From the NCBI RefSeq assembly GCF_001039355.2, contig NW_019775624.1, forward strand, positions 29,282 to 93,281: a stretch of DNA of 64,000 nucleotides. The letters are read 5' to 3'. The position numbers and the translations under genes were made by a program. Of the stretch, positions 53,071-63,888 are shown piece by piece. This DNA is from Lingula anatina (lineage: Eukaryota > Brachiopoda > Lingulata > Lingulida > Lingulidae). Below the pieces are notes generated by a model. That model did not search any database, had not been told where the DNA came from, and saw only the letters and a list, made by a program, of their open reading frames with translations. Within the stretch, counting starts at the first letter, position 1, and each line of letters starts with the position of its first letter.

Positions 53071-54917
53071 ATGAGTGCAATAACAGTTCTGTGGAAAAAA
53101 CTGTCTGCTTTCATATTTTTCTTTATAAACATTGGAAAGAGACTGTTATGTTTTCTAAAAATTAGGCGACGGAAAAATTCTGGGAATCTTCTGCCTCTAG
53201 CCAATCACTATCCATCGCCACCAGATGTCACTCATGCTGTGCCAGGAAATGAGGTAAATATCTGAGCCATCCTCCACCTCCAATCCATCTCCATGGCTGC
53301 GTTCAGAATAGAAGTTATCGTATTAGCGGGATCGCTCTATCTCAGTGTGGCACTTGCTAAGGCACAGTCAATGTAATCAACTTAACTGTCTGAATCGATA
53401 ACTTTTTAATATGATCACAATCTACGTCAAAAAAAGGTGTGTAAGATGGAATTTTAGGCTTGGATTGTGTGAAAGACAAAAATCAGTTTAGTCATGTACG
53501 GAGTACAACTTGTACACATTTTCTGAATGAGGATATGTATTTAGATGTCATGCTTCAGTCATTTACCAAGTGTTTGTGAATGGTGACTAATGTTAAAAAT
53601 GAACAGAAGCATAAAAACATTAAAAAATGATAAAAGTCCTATGATTATTTAGAGTGCTAAAAATGATAAAAGTCCCATGATTATTTAGGATTTTTGCATC
53701 TCTGCATTAAATGATATACTTATTCAACAAATCTCTCTTGCTAATCTTGTTGATAATGTCATTTTCAATTCAATTCTATTTTTCCAGGCTGACTTGGAGA
53801 TGGAGGCCTGGGACTCCTGGGGAGTAGAAAACACCAACACCAGTGCAAATAAAAACCAAACAAGTAACTATAGTAACAGTAACCATGCAGGTTACTATGG
53901 AAACCGTAACCAGCCTGAGCCAGAACCAGAGCCAGAGCCGGACTATTTTGCTGATATGGCCCCAGAGGTCAAGAAAACTGCAAAAGTAAGTTTCTTTCTA
54001 TATTTGTGGTAAAAATGAGGAAGTTCATTGAGGAAGTTCAGTGAGGAAATTTAATGAGGAAGTTAATTGAGGAAGTCAAGGGGAAGTTATATTAAAATTT
54101 TCAAAGCAACTTGATACAAAATTACCATTAGACATAAGTATATTTTATTTTAAACAAAAGAAAATGCAAATATTTACTAAAGTTTAAAGTGTTTTTGTGA
54201 AGAATGTTGTAATATAAGTGGATTGATCATTTATGATTATTTAACAATTTTAGTCATGATACACATTGACGGAGAATTATTTTCTTTCATGCATCTTACA
54301 TTAATTTGTTAACTGCAATGCCAATCACAAAACTGAAACTTTTTTTCTAACTCAGATTTTAGTCAAGAAAAGAGAAGATTACAGTTATACAAGTGGAGGA
54401 AATATGTCCAGCAGGCTTGCTATGAATTCTGTTATTCCTACACAAGTAAGAAACTTGTTTTATTGTAATAATATTATTGTTATTATAGAAAAGAAACCAG
54501 GATTTTGAGTTTGTCAAACATTTGTATATTAGGACACGAAAAAATTCAAATGTCTTTATTTATTTATTTTATTTTATTTTTGTCAGATTCCATATTTTTT
54601 AATATTTTAAAATAAACCCAGATCTAGATGAAAACCAGATGTGAATGAAGTAACTTATTCAATCATTTCTTTAGTCATTCATTCATTTATTTAAATATTT
54701 ATTTATTTAGATGAGCCCAGATCTAGATGAATGGCAAGAAGAGGAGAGTGGTTGGGAGGGGGAGGACCTGTCTTGGGAGGCCGACGCTGTCTTGAAGGAA
54801 AAGCGTCGCATCGAGAGGGAAAATAGGCAGCAAGAACAGCAGCGCAAAAAGATGGAGCGTGAAGCGCAGCGGTCGAGAAAAGACAGTGGTTCATTTACGG
54901 CAGTAAAACTGTCCTGA
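53071..54917 (+). CDS. EBAG9: EBAG9 / RCAS1 orthologue (225 aa)
   Basis: Exons 53071-53253, 53788-53985, 54356-54445, 54711-54917, all phase 0 with GT-AG borders, give 225 residues (the human protein is about 213). Residues ~11-29 are a hydrophobic segment followed by a basic, Cys-containing stretch, the single N-terminal membrane anchor of the family. Then come EPDYFADMAPEVKKT, a conserved block, and KILVKKRE. The tail is LDEWQEEESGWEGEDLSWEA, followed by a charged helix with EQQRKKMEREAQR and the C-terminal VKLS, all strong family signatures. Known vertebrate EBAG9 is a Golgi-associated protein that modulates vesicle trafficking and regulated secretion. A short EP repeat (EPEPEPEP) is expanded here. 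The first ATG of the exon in this frame is used. AATAAA at 55208. Confidence 0.95.
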
Positions 54918-55207
54918 TGCATAATGGTTGAGAAGTGCTTCAAAACTGTGCTTTCTTCAAATAAAATGGGACGGATTCAAACTTGGAATTTTTACCATTA
55001 AAATTTCCAAAGTTTTTCAAGGCCATGCTTTTTTAATTGAAATGGGGCAGATTCTCTCCAGACTTGGTACTCTCTGGGTCTGCTCACACAAGGCCATTTT
55101 TGACCTGACTTTGGTCCAACTTGTGTCATCAGTCATAAATGCAATACTACTTGCATGTAGACTGTCACATTAAGATGTTAAAGATCAGTTAGATGTGGTA
55201 ATGGTTC

Positions 55208-55213
55208 AATAAA
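55208..55213 (+). terminator. Poly(A) signal AATAAA of EBAG9
   Basis: Hexamer 291 bp after the stop, followed by gtttgtgtttaaac, a GT-rich downstream element. Confidence 0.6.
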
Positions 55214-55433
55214 GTTTGTGTTTAAACACCTATACATAACGAACTGACATATTTTCATCTTTAAACAGATATTATATTCTGAAGCATTTTATTGTCAGTG
55301 CATCAGTCTAAGAGATCTCAGAGAATATATGGCCTTGTATCAAGCAACTGGTTTAAAGGACATACGGCCCTGTATTTAGACCCTGAGTTTCAGAGTTAAT
55401 TGGAAATGGCAGAGGCATGCTGGTATGGTGTCC

Positions 55434-55670
55434 TGTTCCCATAGACCCCTTCAGTCTATGTAGATCAATCCAACTCTGCAGGGAATGCAGTCTGTTTAAC
55501 AGATTAACAAGCCGCCTCTTGGCATAAAGTAGAATACAGAAAAAGCTTATGATTATACTAATATGCTGAAAGTGAGGTGTGTTATTCAGTTGAGCTGATT
55601 GCTCTCAGCAAGAGTCTCCGCAGAGTTGGATTGAACTATGTTGAACAATAGTTTCTATGGGACTGGGGTT
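55434..55670. mobile_element. Foldback MITE, AGATCGATCT family, strongly diverged copy
   Basis: The outer arms (gttcccatagaccccttcag; ggactgggg) and the pair gatcaatccaactctgcag / ctccgcagagttggattgaa form an inverted repeat. The interior is much changed. Confidence 0.55.
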
Positions 55671-56005
55671 ATAGAGATGTGAGTTGTATTAATCTCTGCA
55701 ACGCGGGGGGGTATCTAAGTGGGGGTAGGGATGGTAATTAAATGGGTTTAGTACAAGTATGGCTTACGGCTCTTGGGTGTGAAAACATTATTTATGGTAT
55801 TCACTGCAAATTAGTTGGACTATTTATTTATTTATTTATTTATGGGTTTTTTGTTTCTTTTTATTTTTTGATAGAGGATCTAGAAGGATGAGGAATAAAA
55901 GTGTTTGAGAAATGTTTATCTTTGGCACTGTGCACCTGCACAGCTGATGCAATTTATTTTCAACAATTAAGCTAGACTGTGTAATATAGGCTATTGCTTT
56001 TAGAA

Positions 56006-56006
56006 N
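56006..56006. other. Single n, probable contig join upstream of BLOC1S5
   Basis: One ambiguous base 39 bp before the BLOC1S5 ATG. The promoter of copy 1 may therefore be misassembled or missing. Confidence 0.5.
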
Positions 56007-56044
56007 CTTTCTATGCGTTTTCTTCAAGCGAAACTTCGTCGAAA

Positions 56045-58582
56045 ATGGCAGCAGATAAGTTGATTAAAGGTATGTACATTGAATTTGTTCATTTTTATGG
56101 TAGAAAGAACATGAATAAAACAAGAGCCGCAGCGTCAAGCGACTGCATGTGACTGTCAATTTGTCATTGCTTGATGACATTGACAGTGACATTTACTGGT
56201 ACGTGTACACAACTTCATGCATACTCTGTTGATATGACAGCCAGAGAATCGTATTCTAACACACCTCTTAAAGGTTTCCTAACATGATGTAGAACTGCTA
56301 GAGACAGAAAACTCGACATACTAGGATTTGGTGACTGCTTTGCACGAACAATCATCATCGACCTACCCAGTATTAAATATTGCATGTTGTACACTGTATG
56401 AGGAAGAATAGCTAGAGCCACTAAAAATAAAATTGACTCTACAGTTAGACTAGTCTACAGTGTAGCTAATGCTTTCTACCTTTGAGAATGACTCACTTAT
56501 ATATCTTACAAATTTAGCACTATAGGTACTGAGTACCAGTACAGTATAGTCTTTAGATTTACTGTTCTGTAGTTAAAAGAAATAAAAATAAATTAAAACC
56601 ATTTGTTGCAGTCTTGAGGCATCGTTAAAACTGGTATAGATAAATATGCAGGGATGAGATTTCTCTGAATATCGACAGATTTCCAACTTCTTGAGAGCCA
56701 AAATATCATTGTTCTAGGCGGCCCCCTGGATCCCACACCATATTTCACTTTTTCACTAAATGAAATACAGTCTCATCCCTGTAAATGGCATAAATGGTGT
56801 AAATGGTGACATACGGCAATGTAGATATTACTACTATGAAACTAGTCCACCACCAACTTAATACAATATTGACATATGAAACTGTGACATTCTTTTCAGA
56901 CATCCATGAGATCTATGCTAGGCTCTTCGACCACAAGCCAGTGGTGTCAGCAGAGATCAACTTCTTCGTGAAAGAGTTTGAGGTTTGTTTATGAAGATAA
57001 GTCATTTCCATACTAGTATATTGTGTTGAGATAGTGTCAAGTGCACACCATTTTTGAGCGGTGACCCGGGTGGTGGCTCACTTGGGTATGAACAAAGCCA
57101 GTGTTAATATAGCCTTGATAAGTTCATCTACTTGGTTTTAAGCATTCTATAAACTGTTTAATATGCATCATGCAAAATTTTCAGGAGAAGCATGGTGGAG
57201 AAAAAGATACTGAACAACTGAGTCAGGCATCTAAAAATTTGGAAGACATAGCTCAGACGCAGATCCCCCTTTCAATACAGTTAATGGAGAAACATGTTTC
57301 TGATGTAGTTGGGAAATGTAAGTCTGTCTCTCTTTCTCTCTCTCTCTCTCTCAGAAGTTTATTTCCGTCATCATCATTTTATTTATTTAATTTGGGTGGT
57401 GACATCTATTTTTTTCGTGAAGGAGCAGGTGCTTTGGTTTTATGTGAAAGAAAATAACTTTCTCTCTTTTTGCTTTTATATATGCCATACAAAAAATCCT
57501 TACATTTTACAGTGAACGTGGCTATAGAAATATGCAATAAGATATCTACCCAAGAGGCAGATTTATCTCAGGTAAGAAACATCCTTTTTTAATAGTTAGC
57601 AAATATGAACAGAATGAATTAAGTATACATTCCAAAGCATTGTTATGTTAGTAATGCTTGAAAATATTGATTTAAGAAGTTCTGAAAAGTGAGGTTCCTT
57701 CATACTGTATTATGAATCAGAAAATGTGTTATAGTTTGAAAATGCTAAATCCTAGAAAATGCTTTTTGTTTTTGGTTTATTCATTTTAACTTATACATCT
57801 TTTAACTTATACACTTGGGTAGACGGGATTGTGCAAAAGATGGAAAATGCAAGTTTCTTGAAATTTTTACAATATAAACTAATATTTACTGTGAGCATTT
57901 AAACTAATCTGAAGGAATTGTCCATTATGATATACAGGCCCGTAGCCAGGGGGGGTTCAGGGGGTTAGAAAGAACTGCCCCTTTTGCTGGGAAAAGGTCC
58001 ACTCTGGGTAAAACTTGATCTAGGTACATGAAGTTTTCATGGGAAAAGGTCCACTTTTTCAGAAAAAGAACTCCCCTTTTGAAATTGCTGGCTACAGGCC
58101 TGATATAGGTCTGAAGCCCTAAACAAAAGGGGCAGGTTCTTTTCCTAAAACAGTGGAACCTTTCACCCCTTTACATACCCCAACTTGAGAAATGTACTAA
58201 ATTAAAATTAGATTCAGAACAAACATTCTCTGGCAAAAAAAAAGCCAGGTTTGTTTGCACACACAATAACTCCGAATTTCTCTCTCATACACACACACGC
58301 ATGCATGCATGCACGTGCACATGCACACACACCTCCCACAGACCTGCCATGTTAGAAAGAAGTGGCCTGTAAAAATACATTTAAAAGTAATTTCAGTTTT
58401 TATTAATTTGTTACTAGGATGAAACTCTGAAGCAGGGAAGGGAAATGCGGGCAGCGGAATGGTCTGAGTTTATCGACGACATGAGCGCCCAGTCTGTTGA
58501 GCTGGATCGAGAGTATGAAAGTAGTGTGTTGGAGTTGAAGAATTATTACACAGACTTGGAGCAGAAATTGAAGATAAGATAG
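56045..58582 (+). CDS. BLOC1S5: BLOC-1 subunit 5 (Muted) orthologue, 154 aa
   Basis: Exons 56045-56069, 56900-56982, 57185-57317, 57513-57571, 58418-58582. Phases chain exactly (1,0,1,0) to 155 codons including the stop. The N-terminus MAADKLIK is spliced to DIHEIYARLFDHKPV and INFFVKEFEEKHG, which match the hallmark block of vertebrate BLOC1S5 (lysine-Asp/Ile-His, L-DH-PV, FVKEFEEK). The rest is a helical, coiled-coil-prone protein ending in NYYTDLEQKLKIR. The human protein is ~187 aa, so this one is shorter at both ends. Family role: subunit of the BLOC-1 complex needed for lysosome-related organelle biogenesis and endosomal sorting. A second copy without exon 1 follows at 59827. Confidence 0.9.
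57325..57352. repeat. (CT)n microsatellite in intron 3 of BLOC1S5
   Basis: CT tract; the matching tract in copy B (60250-60290) is longer, as expected of a length-variable locus. Confidence 0.9.
57935..58102. mobile_element. 168-bp foldback MITE inserted in BLOC1S5 intron 4, with empty site in copy B
   Basis: Starts caggcccgtagccag and ends ctggctacaggcctg. Flanked on both sides by ATATA. The corresponding position in copy B (about 60863-60870) reads atgATATAggtctg with no insert. This directly shows the element boundaries and the 5-bp target duplication. Confidence 0.95.
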
Positions 58583-58962
58583 CTTCTTCTTGACTGAAAA
58601 AAAAAGAACTACACTGTCATTAAATTAATGAATTGTTGTAACGACTTGGGAAGTGGTATTTAAGGGTTCAGAAGTGGTTTATTCATTTTCCTCAAATTTT
58701 TCCACAAGAGGCGTTGGTGAGAAAAGAACATATGAGATGCCGAAACAGTCTAGTTCAGTTAGAACTTTTTGCACCGAAATGTACAAATTTATATTTCTCT
58801 AATGATGCACAGAAACATTGGTAGTCTCATCAGATTTTTTTTTTTTTTTTTTCCCTAAAAAAAGGTCCTGTTTAATTTATAACATTTGAAAATCTGGAAT
58901 ATGTTTGTAGCGTCTTGTACTGCTTCATTTTAAAGGAGACTGCAGTGATCAGATGTATTAGA

Positions 58963-59188
58963 GACCATTTCCACAGATATTTAGATCGATCTATCCTCCT
59001 GGGGAGTCTCACTAGATTGCTGTCAGATAAACCGGCTTAAATGTCTGTCCCGCCTACTAAAAGCTGTAAGGGGGTAATTAACTTTTGAGCACGCTTGGCT
59101 CCTGGAAGCTGGCAGCAATTTAGGATGAACACCCAGGGAGTTAGATCAATCCAGATGGATCGATCTAAATCTGTGGGAATCCAGTCTT
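58963..59188. mobile_element. Foldback MITE, AGATCGATCT family (BLOC1S5 3' flank, copy A)
   Basis: Arms ttccacagatatttagatcg and cgatctaaatctgtgggaat are inverse complements. The interior matches 10634-10844 (cgcctactaaaagctgtaag, ggggtaattaac). Confidence 0.85.
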
Positions 59189-59435
59189 AAACTGGCCAGG
59201 ACCAGATTTACAGTATGGGAATAATTAAAGAAGAATATGGCAGCCATTTTATGAAGCTCAAAGAAGAGTTTATATACCTGACTCAGCAATTAGAAATTAA
59301 CATAAACACACCACTGTAACATTTACAAATAAAACAACTTTTATTTTCAACAATGGTAAGCCTTATTGTAATATATTACTATTTTACAATACAGTTCAAA
59401 AACTGATTTTCATGTGCACTGGAGGGGGGGGGGCC

Positions 59436-59436
59436 N
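59436..59436. other. Single n at end of BLOC1S5 copy A
   Basis: Follows a 12-base G run, a typical sequence-assembly break, and coincides with the end of duplicated copy A. Confidence 0.7.
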
Positions 59437-59642
59437 GCCTTATCTTTGATTGGTCCGGATTTGAACAAAGCGCGCTTTGACTCGTTCACGTTCATTGGCT
59501 AGATCATTCAATGAGTCATTGAGTGCGGGCTTTAAATTTGATTGGCGGGCTGGGGCAATCGAATGTGGTCAGAGGTTACTTGACACGATGGAGATAGGCT
59601 ACAGTGAAAAGGTTAGTGTCAAGTTAGCTCTGAAGCTCAGGG
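59437..59642 (+). promoter_or_regulatory. Copy-B-specific 5' flank with three inverted CCAAT boxes
   Basis: These 206 bp have no counterpart upstream of copy A. They contain gattggtccgg, cattggctag and gattggcggg (ATTGG = inverted CCAAT) within 110 bp. A short ATG-headed phrase (acacgATGGAGATAGG ... aaaag|gttagtg) with a donor-like end follows at 59587. The look is that of a housekeeping promoter and first exon. The donor phase (0) does not fit exon 2 of BLOC1S5 (needs 1), so it is not a simple replacement of exon 1. Confidence 0.35.
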
Positions 59643-59826
59643 TGGCGGCCCCCTGGATCCCACACCATATTTCACTTTTTCACTAAATGATATACGGTCT
59701 TATCCCTGTAAATGGCATAAATGGTGTATATGGTGACATACGGCAATGTAGATATTACTACTATGAAACTAGTCCACCACCAACTTAATACAATATTGAC
59801 ATATGAAACTGTGACATTCTTTTCAG

Positions 59827-60251
59827 ACATCCATGAGATCTATGCTAGGCTCTTCGACCACAAGCCAGTGGTGTCAGCAGAGATCAACTTCTTCGTGAAA
59901 GAGTTTGAGGTTTGTTTATGGAGATAAGTCATTTCCATACTAGTATATTGTGTTGAGATAGTGTCAAGTGCACACCATTTTTGAGAGGTGACACGGGTGG
60001 TGGCTCACTTGGGTATGAACAAAGCCAGTGTTAATATAGCCTTGATAAGTTCACCTACTTGGTTTTAAGCATTCTATAAACTGTTTAATATGCATCATGC
60101 AAATTTTTCAGGAGAAGCATGGTGGAGAAAAAGATACTGAACTGCTGAGTCAGGCATCTAAAAATTTGGAAGACATAGCTCAGACGCAGATCCCCCTTTC
60201 AATACAGTTAATGGAGAAACATGTTTCTGACGTAGTTGGGAAATGTAAGTG

Positions 60252-60291
<40 letters not shown>

Positions 60292-61340
60292 AAGTTTATT
60301 TCCATCATAATCATTTTATTTATTTAATTTCGGGGGAGACATCTATTTTTTTCTTGATTGGGCAGGTGCTTTGGTTTGTGTTAAAGATAATAACTTTCTC
60401 TCTTTTTGCTTTTATGTATGCCATATAAAACATCCTTACCTTTTACAGTGAATGTGGCAATAGAAATATGCAATAAGATATCTACCCAAGAGGCAGATTT
60501 ATCTCAGGTAAGAAACATCCTTTTGTAATAAATATCAAATATGAACAGAATGAATTAAGTATACATTCCAAAGAATTGTGATGTTAGTAATGCTTGAAAA
60601 TATTGATTTTTAACAGAAGTTCTGAAAACTGAGGTTCCTTCATATATGAATCAGAAAATGTGTTACTGTTTGAAAATGCTAAATCCTAGAAATGCTTTTT
60701 GTTTTTGGTTTATTCATTTTAACTTATACATCTTTTAACTTATACACTTGGGTAGATGGGATTGTGCAAAAGATGGAAAATGCAAGTTTCTTGAAATTTT
60801 TACAATATAAACTAATATTTACTGTGAGCATTTAAACTAATCTGAAGGAATTGACCATTATGATATAGGTCTGAAGCCCTAAACAAAAGGGGCAGGTTCT
60901 TTTCCTGACACAGTGGACCCCTTTACCCCTTTACATACTCTAACTTGAGAAATGTACTAAATTAAAATTAGATTCAGAACAAACATTCTCTGGCAAAAAA
61001 AGCCAGGTTTGTTTGTACACACAATAACTCCGAATTTCTCTCTCATACACACACACGCATGCATTCATGCACATGCACACACACACACACCTCCCACAGA
61101 CCTGCCATGTTAGAAAGAAGTGGCCTGTAAAAATACATTTAAAAGTAATTTCAGTTTTTATTAATTTGTTACTAGGATGAAACTCTGAAGCAGGGAAGGG
61201 AAATGCGTGCAGCGGAATGGTCTGAATTTATCGACGACATGAGCGCCCAGTCTGTTGAGCTGGATCGAGAGTATGAAAGTAGTGTATTGGAGTTGAAGAA
61301 TTATTACACAGACTTGGAGCAGAAATTGAAGATAAGATAG
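59827..61340 (+). CDS. BLOC1S5: BLOC1S5 second copy, exons 2-5 only (partial)
   Basis: Exons 59827-59909, 60112-60244, 60449-60507, 61176-61340 have the same borders and phases as copy A. One residue differs (EQLSQ becomes ELLSQ). No exon equivalent to MAADKLIK precedes it within the 390 bp after the n at 59436. The copy is either an allelic contig whose first exon lies off its left end, or a truncated duplicate. All reading frames are intact, which favours the allelic explanation. Confidence 0.7.
60250..60290. repeat. (CT)n microsatellite in copy B intron 3
   Basis: Longer allele of the tract at 57325. Confidence 0.9.
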
Positions 61341-61718
61341 CTTCTTCTTGACTGAAAAAAAAAGAACTACACTGTCATTAAATTAATGAATGGTTGTAAC
61401 GACTTGGGAAGTGGTATTTAAGGGTTCAGAAGTGGTTTATTTATTTTCCTCAAATTTTTCCACCAGAGGCGTTGGTGAGAAAAGAACATATGAGATGCCG
61501 AAACAGTCTAGTTCAGTTAGAACTTTTTGCACCAAAACGCAATTTATATTTCTCTCATTTCTAATGATGCACATAAACATTGGTAGTCTCATCAGATTTG
61601 ATTTTTTGCCTAAAAAAAGGTCCTGTTTAAATTATAACATTTGAAAAAATTGGAATATGTTTGAAGCGTCTTGTACTGCTTCATTTTAAAAGAGACTGCA
61701 GTGATCAGATGTATTAGA

Positions 61719-61944
61719 GACCATTTCCACAGATATTTAGATCGATCTATCCCTCTGGGGAGTCTCACTAGATTGCTGTCAGCTAAACCGGCTTAAAATG
61801 TCTGTCCCGCCTACTAAAAGCTGTAAGGGGTTAATTAACTTTTGTGCACGCTCGGCTCCTGGAAGCTGACAGCAATTTAGCGTGAACCCCCAGGGAGTTG
61901 GATCGGACCAGATGGATCAATCAAAATCTGTGGGAACCCAGTCT
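61719..61944. mobile_element. Foldback MITE, AGATCGATCT family (BLOC1S5 3' flank, copy B)
   Basis: Same insertion as 58963-59188, carried by the duplication. Right arm slightly more diverged (ggatcggaccagatggatca). Confidence 0.8.
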
Positions 61945-62263
61945 AAACTGGCCAGGACCAGATTTACAGTATGGGAATAATTAAAGAAGAATATGGCAGC
62001 CATTTTATGAAGCTCAAAGAAGAGTTTATATACCTGACTCAGCAATTGGAAATTAACATAAACACACCACTGTAACATTTACAAATAAAGCAACTTTTAT
62101 TTTCAACAATGGTAAGCGTTATTGTAATATATTACTATTTTACAATACAGTTCAAAAACTGATTTTCATGTGCACAGGAGGGGGGGGGCGTTAACAGGTG
62201 CCAACCATTCAGAAAAAAGCAAAGGGGGAGGTGGTTGGGTCGTCAGTAGAGGAATCCCCTTAA

Positions 62264-62438
62264 GGCCCCATTCAAAATAGGGGACAAACTAGTCCGAGGG
62301 TCAAATATGGCCGACCCACTTGAATACTTCCCCACAGGATATCTATTCAGTGTCTATTAGCGGATAAGATGGCAGTTTTTATTGTGGGTCACCATATTTG
62401 ACCCTCAGACTAGTTAGTTCACTATTCTGAATGGGGCC
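62264..62438. mobile_element. Foldback element, GGCCCCATTC termini, ~45-bp TIRs
   Basis: Left ggccccattcaaaatagggg ... actagtccgagggtcaaata; the right end is the inverse complement (tatttgaccctcagactagt ... ctattctgaatggggcc). Total ~175 bp, non-coding. Confidence 0.8.
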
Positions 62439-63188
62439 TAAGAACTCCTAACCCCCTTTGCATTCTGTACTTAAAATTGGTGTGGTAGGAAAAGGTTTTG
62501 CCCCCCCCCCCCCCCCCAACCTATGCAGCACCTATATCTATGAATTTGAACATGCTTCTGTCATAGTTTTAACAAGGTATATGTTTATTTACATAAGAAA
62601 TGCCCATAGGCAGGTTTTTAAAAGTAAACAAATTAAGCTACCCCTACTTTGGAGTGGTAGGGGGAGGATACATAGTTTTTTCTCTGTGTATATTTAATTT
62701 TTTTATTGTCAGTCGGATGCCTGACATTTCATAAGAAAATGCAATACTTATTGGGTTAAAAAATGCCCTAGTTACAGTTAAGAAGTTTCTCACCTGAGAA
62801 AAAGTCTTTTCTAGCAAAGGTGGTGATAAATGCATTATTGAAGTTACAATACTGTGGCAGGCATTTGGAATTTTTTTTCTCCATCCAAAGTACATGGGTC
62901 ATTAAAAAAAAAGAAGGAAAATAAAAAAGAAAGGAAAAGCTAGCGTTTTGAGTCAAGTCACTGATACATAAATATTGTCTTATGTTTCCATAATTCTGAC
63001 TTGTGCCGTAATTATTGCTTTAAACTGCTGTAGCATCTAATATGGAAAGAATTCAGCAGTAATCAGAAAGAGATGTAAAATAGGTCTGGAAATATTACAC
63101 AAAAAGTCTGCATCTGACATGACTCAAATATTCACTTTCATTTTTAATGGCTCACTTGTCCTCAAATGCATACTGTTGACTAGTGTGC

Positions 63189-63305
63189 ATTTTTATATGG
63201 TACTGTATAAATAATGAGTACTTCTTAAACAAAAATATAAAAGGAGTAACAACAACAAAGCAAAAATACTGGAAACAATTATAACTAGAAACAATTTTCA
63301 CTTTT
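63189..63305. repeat. Direct repeat, left copy (~115 bp, 700 bp spacing)
   Basis: tttatatggtactgtataaa through acaattttcacttttt recurs at 63889-64000, where it runs off the window. The only differences are a gga/gaa change and a missing aac. Confidence 0.9.
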
Positions 63306-63649
63306 TCTTTGCACTTTGCTGAGTCATAAAATAATAATAAATAAAAAGGCTCAACTAACTGGATGTGCAACCTTCCCGTTTACAAGGGCTAACAAGTGAG
63401 TAACTTTTCACAAAAAATAATAACTCGTCACGAAATAGATAAATGACGCATTCTAAAAATACACGGACTACCTTTTCTATACAATCCTTGCAACAAAAGT
63501 GAACTATATGCTGATATAATCCAACACACATTGCAGTAAGGCTAGGCAAAACTGATAACTGATGAGTGCAACCGATTAAAATTTTCAATTTCTTTTTTGT
63601 CAGCTTTTTCAAATTTTAATTTTTTGTTTTTTCTGCTCTCGCAGACACT

Positions 63650-63763
63650 ATGGATCCGACATTTTTTCCTCCTAGAATAAAACGGGGTGGGGGGGCATCT
63701 CACTTCTCGTTAAGCAGTGTACGTATGTTTGAAAAATATCGTCAACCGACCCTGTTTGCATAG
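63650..63763 (+). CDS. Short ORF (37 aa) after an acceptor-like site
   Basis: ATG at 63650, five bases after a good acceptor (tttttctgctctcgcag), opens MDPTFFPPRIKRGG and ends LFA-TAG at 63763. The composition is compatible with the end of a real exon. There is no partner exon and no recognised family, and it lies between two direct repeats. Treat as speculative. Confidence 0.2.
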   Translation: MDPTFFPPRIKRGGGASHFSLSSVRMFEKYRQPTLFA

Positions 63764-63888
63764 AGTCGCCGCTTGTTCACGAACTTTAATATCAATTTTG
63801 CCTGGCTGATAGATCTGTTGGGGCTAAAACATTTGATATGGACGGGGTGTCACGAACGAGTCGCGATAAAACGTTAAAAATCTAAAAT

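Larger units (their letters stand above)
54918..56044. other. EBAG9 3' flank and BLOC1S5 upstream region
   Basis: Contains the EBAG9 3' UTR with its poly(A) signal at 55208, an eroded AGATCGATCT-family foldback at 55434 and an ATTT repeat (about 55822-55842). It also holds an n at 56006 that probably marks a contig join 39 bp before the BLOC1S5 start. No further gene was seen. Confidence 0.6.
56718..59435. repeat. ~2.7-kb tandem duplication around BLOC1S5, copy A
   Basis: From ggcggccccctggatcccac to the poly-G run before the n at 59436, this matches 59643-62195 with small indels. It carries exons 2-5 and the downstream foldback element. Copy A also has a 168-bp transposon insertion absent from copy B. 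Confidence 0.85.
59643..62195. repeat. ~2.55-kb tandem duplication around BLOC1S5, copy B
   Basis: Partner of 56718-59435. It lacks the 168-bp insertion. It carries a longer CT microsatellite and otherwise shows sparse differences. After the shorter G run at ~62180 it continues into unique sequence (cgttaacaggtgcc). Confidence 0.85.
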
